From Blastopirellula marina (lineage in GTDB: Bacteria; Planctomycetota; Planctomycetia; Pirellulales; Pirellulaceae): a stretch of DNA of 64,000 nucleotides. Below the pieces are notes generated by a model that was not told the DNA's origin, made no database searches, and was given only the letters and a program-made list of their open reading frames with translations. Every line of letters begins with the position of its first letter. Within the stretch, counting starts at the first letter, position 1. The stretch lies in NCBI RefSeq assembly GCF_002967765.1, contig NZ_PUHY01000005.1, positions 186,001-250,000 on the forward strand. Direction: 5' to 3'. Below are positions 62,668 to 64,000 of this stretch, in pieces. The position numbers were made by a program, and so were the translations under genes.

Positions 62668-64000
62668 ATGTCAAATCCTACCAAACATGAAGCTCGGTCG
62701 AGTGTGCCTCAAGGACTCCACATGCTCGATCGTCGCAAGTTCCTAGGCCAGAGTGCGACAGGCCTGGGAAGTATTGCGTTGTCGGCGATCTTGGCTCAAG
62801 AGAAGCTGCTCGGGGATAATAGCGAAGCTAGTCGTGCGATCAGCGGGAAGTCGCCGATTCGTCCGAATATCGATGCCGGAAAGCCGTTTTCCCCACGGGG
62901 TTCGCACTTCCCTGCCGCCGCGAAGAACGTGCTGGTGATCTTCTGCTCGGGAGCATGCAGTCATGTCGATACGTTTGATTACAAGCCAGAACTGATCAGG
63001 CGACATGGTCAACCGATGCCGGGTGCCGACAAACTGGTTACGTTCCAGGGCGAGCAAGGTAATCTCACGAAAAGCCCCTGGAAGTTTCGCCCGCGTGGGC
63101 AGTCTGGCAAAATGATCTCGGATCTGGTGCCCCATTTGGGCGACTTGGCGGATGATATCTGCTTTTTGCATTCGATCACCGGTAAGACGAACACCCACGG
63201 TCCTGGCGAAAACTTCATGTCGACCGGATTCACGCTCGACGGATTTCCCAGCATGGGAGCCTGGGCCACTTACGCCCTGGGAAGCGAGAACCAGAATCTA
63301 CCAGCTTACGTAGCGATTCCCGATCCACGCGGGACTCCTCAAGCCTCGGTCAACAACTGGGGACCGGGCTTTCTTCCGGCAGCGTTTCAAGGAACCGATT
63401 TCAACGCCAATCAGCCAATTCGCAACTTACAGCGACCAGCATCCATCAATCCCAAGAGTGATGCAGCAACGCGTGAGTTCTTGAATCAATTGAATGCTCG
63501 GCATCTTGAACAGTTCCCGGGCGACACCGAACTGGCCGCGCGGATCTCTAGTTATGAGTTGGCGGCCAGGATGCAGATGACGGTTCCCGAGGTAAGCGAC
63601 ATCTCAACCGAAACGCCTGCCATACTGAAAATGTACGGGGCGGACGATACGGAAAACTCTTTAAAGGCCGCTTACGCTCGCAACTGCATTTTGGCTCGGC
63701 GATTGATTGAACAAGGCGTGCGTTTCGTCCAACTATTTAACGGCGCTTACCAAACTGGTGGCGAAGGGGTCAGCAATTGGGACGGGCACAAATCGCTTAA
63801 AGCTCAGTACAGCAAGCACGGTCCGGTCCTCGACCAGCCGACCGCTGCCCTAATTAAGGACCTAAAACAACGTGGACTCTTGGAAGATACCCTGGTGGTC
63901 TGGTGTACCGAGTTCGGTCGCATGCCAACTTTCCAAAAAGGTGCCAGCGGTCGCGATCACAATCCAGAAGGGTTTACCTGTTGGTTGGCCGGTGCAGGTG
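62668..64000 (+). CDS. DUF1501 family protein (partial, runs off the window)
   Basis: 444 residues are visible from ATG 62668. A twin-arginine-type signal ([21 protein letters not shown]) starts about 18 residues in, so ATG 62722 is an alternative. The DUF1501 motifs are [44 protein letters not shown], and [34 protein letters not shown]. The fold is alkaline-phosphatase/sulfatase-like. It is the constant partner of DUF1549/DUF1553 genes in planctomycetes, and here it starts 18 bases after the partner's stop. Confidence 0.92.
   Translation, partial: MSNPTKHEARSSVPQGLHMLDRRKFLGQSATGLGSIALSAILAQEKLLGDNSEASRAISGKSPIRPNIDAGKPFSPRGSHFPAAAKNVLVIFCSGACSHVDTFDYKPELIRRHGQPMPGADKLVTFQGEQGNLTKSPWKFRPRGQSGKMISDLVPHLGDLADDICFLHSITGKTNTHGPGENFMSTGFTLDGFPSMGAWATYALGSENQNLPAYVAIPDPRGTPQASVNNWGPGFLPAAFQGTDFNANQPIRNLQRPASINPKSDAATREFLNQLNARHLEQFPGDTELAARISSYELAARMQMTVPEVSDISTETPAILKMYGADDTENSLKAAYARNCILARRLIEQGVRFVQLFNGAYQTGGEGVSNWDGHKSLKAQYSKHGPVLDQPTAALIKDLKQRGLLEDTLVVWCTEFGRMPTFQKGASGRDHNPEGFTCWLAGAG

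Noticed and set aside
1-64000. CRISPR arrays, insertion sequences, attachment sites
   Set aside because: No regularly spaced repeats, no transposase or integrase gene and no terminal inverted repeats with target duplications were found by eye.

Overview
This is a stretch of a planctomycete chromosome, most likely Pirellulales (Blastopirellula/Bremerella-like). The evidence is the pair of a cytochrome-c/DUF1549/DUF1553 protein followed by a DUF1501 protein at the right end, a BBP7-type outer-membrane beta-barrel protein, a PEP-CTERM protein, a FlgI-like lipoprotein fused to HEAT-like repeats, and many secreted or membrane proteins with no close named family. No rRNA, tRNA, insertion sequence, prophage or CRISPR array was seen.

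Left part (1-13.8 kb): the tail of a PEP-CTERM protein, then a minus-strand run (MtfA-type peptidase, DUF4203 membrane protein, BBP7 barrel, DUF2809 protein, a degenerate CehA/McbA-like secreted protein). These are followed by plus-strand housekeeping genes: a CbpA-type DnaJ, rnpA, yidD, the FlgI-HEAT lipoprotein, smc and a membrane protein.

The stretch 13.9-21.4 kb is the most unusual. It is a minus-strand array of at least seven paralogous small membrane proteins sharing a Q-Y-x-x-T-F-R signature after the second membrane segment, an N-x-x-W-type signature after the fourth and an S-L-x-E-I-type signature before the fifth. Two long members carry an extra C-terminal domain. The array also contains a decayed fragment of that domain, one member with an amber codon in its N-terminal tail, an AAA ATPase gene and a small secreted-protein gene. 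Another long member lies apart at 28.1-29.1 kb. I do not recognise the family. It is my best candidate for an undescribed system.

Middle (22-39.4 kb): an HTH-pseudoreceiver regulator with a strong terminator, moaC, a polyprenyl diphosphate synthase, map, a YjbR-like/DUF1963 fusion, a secreted esterase, nrdR, a PH-domain membrane protein, nfo, a beta-propeller protein beside a SUFU-domain protein, and an RND efflux operon (TetR regulator, adaptor, permease). The same 18-base operator-like sequence stands before both the regulator gene and the permease gene.

The stretch 39.7-46 kb is an accessory block of small single-gene units: a frameshifted HEAT-like gene, a methyltransferase, an ADP-ribosylglycohydrolase, DUF4291, Pth2, an HD hydrolase, DUF4262, a GYF_2 protein and a membrane-anchored protein. 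At 46.1-48.7 kb lies a cupin/ECF41 sigma factor/DoxX/NAD(P)-binding module. The right part holds a GNAT acetyltransferase, an FAD oxidoreductase with EF hands, aconitase, an AAA ATPase followed by a SpoIIE-type phosphatase sensor, a DUF1003 protein, and the DUF1549/DUF1553-DUF1501 pair that runs off the window.
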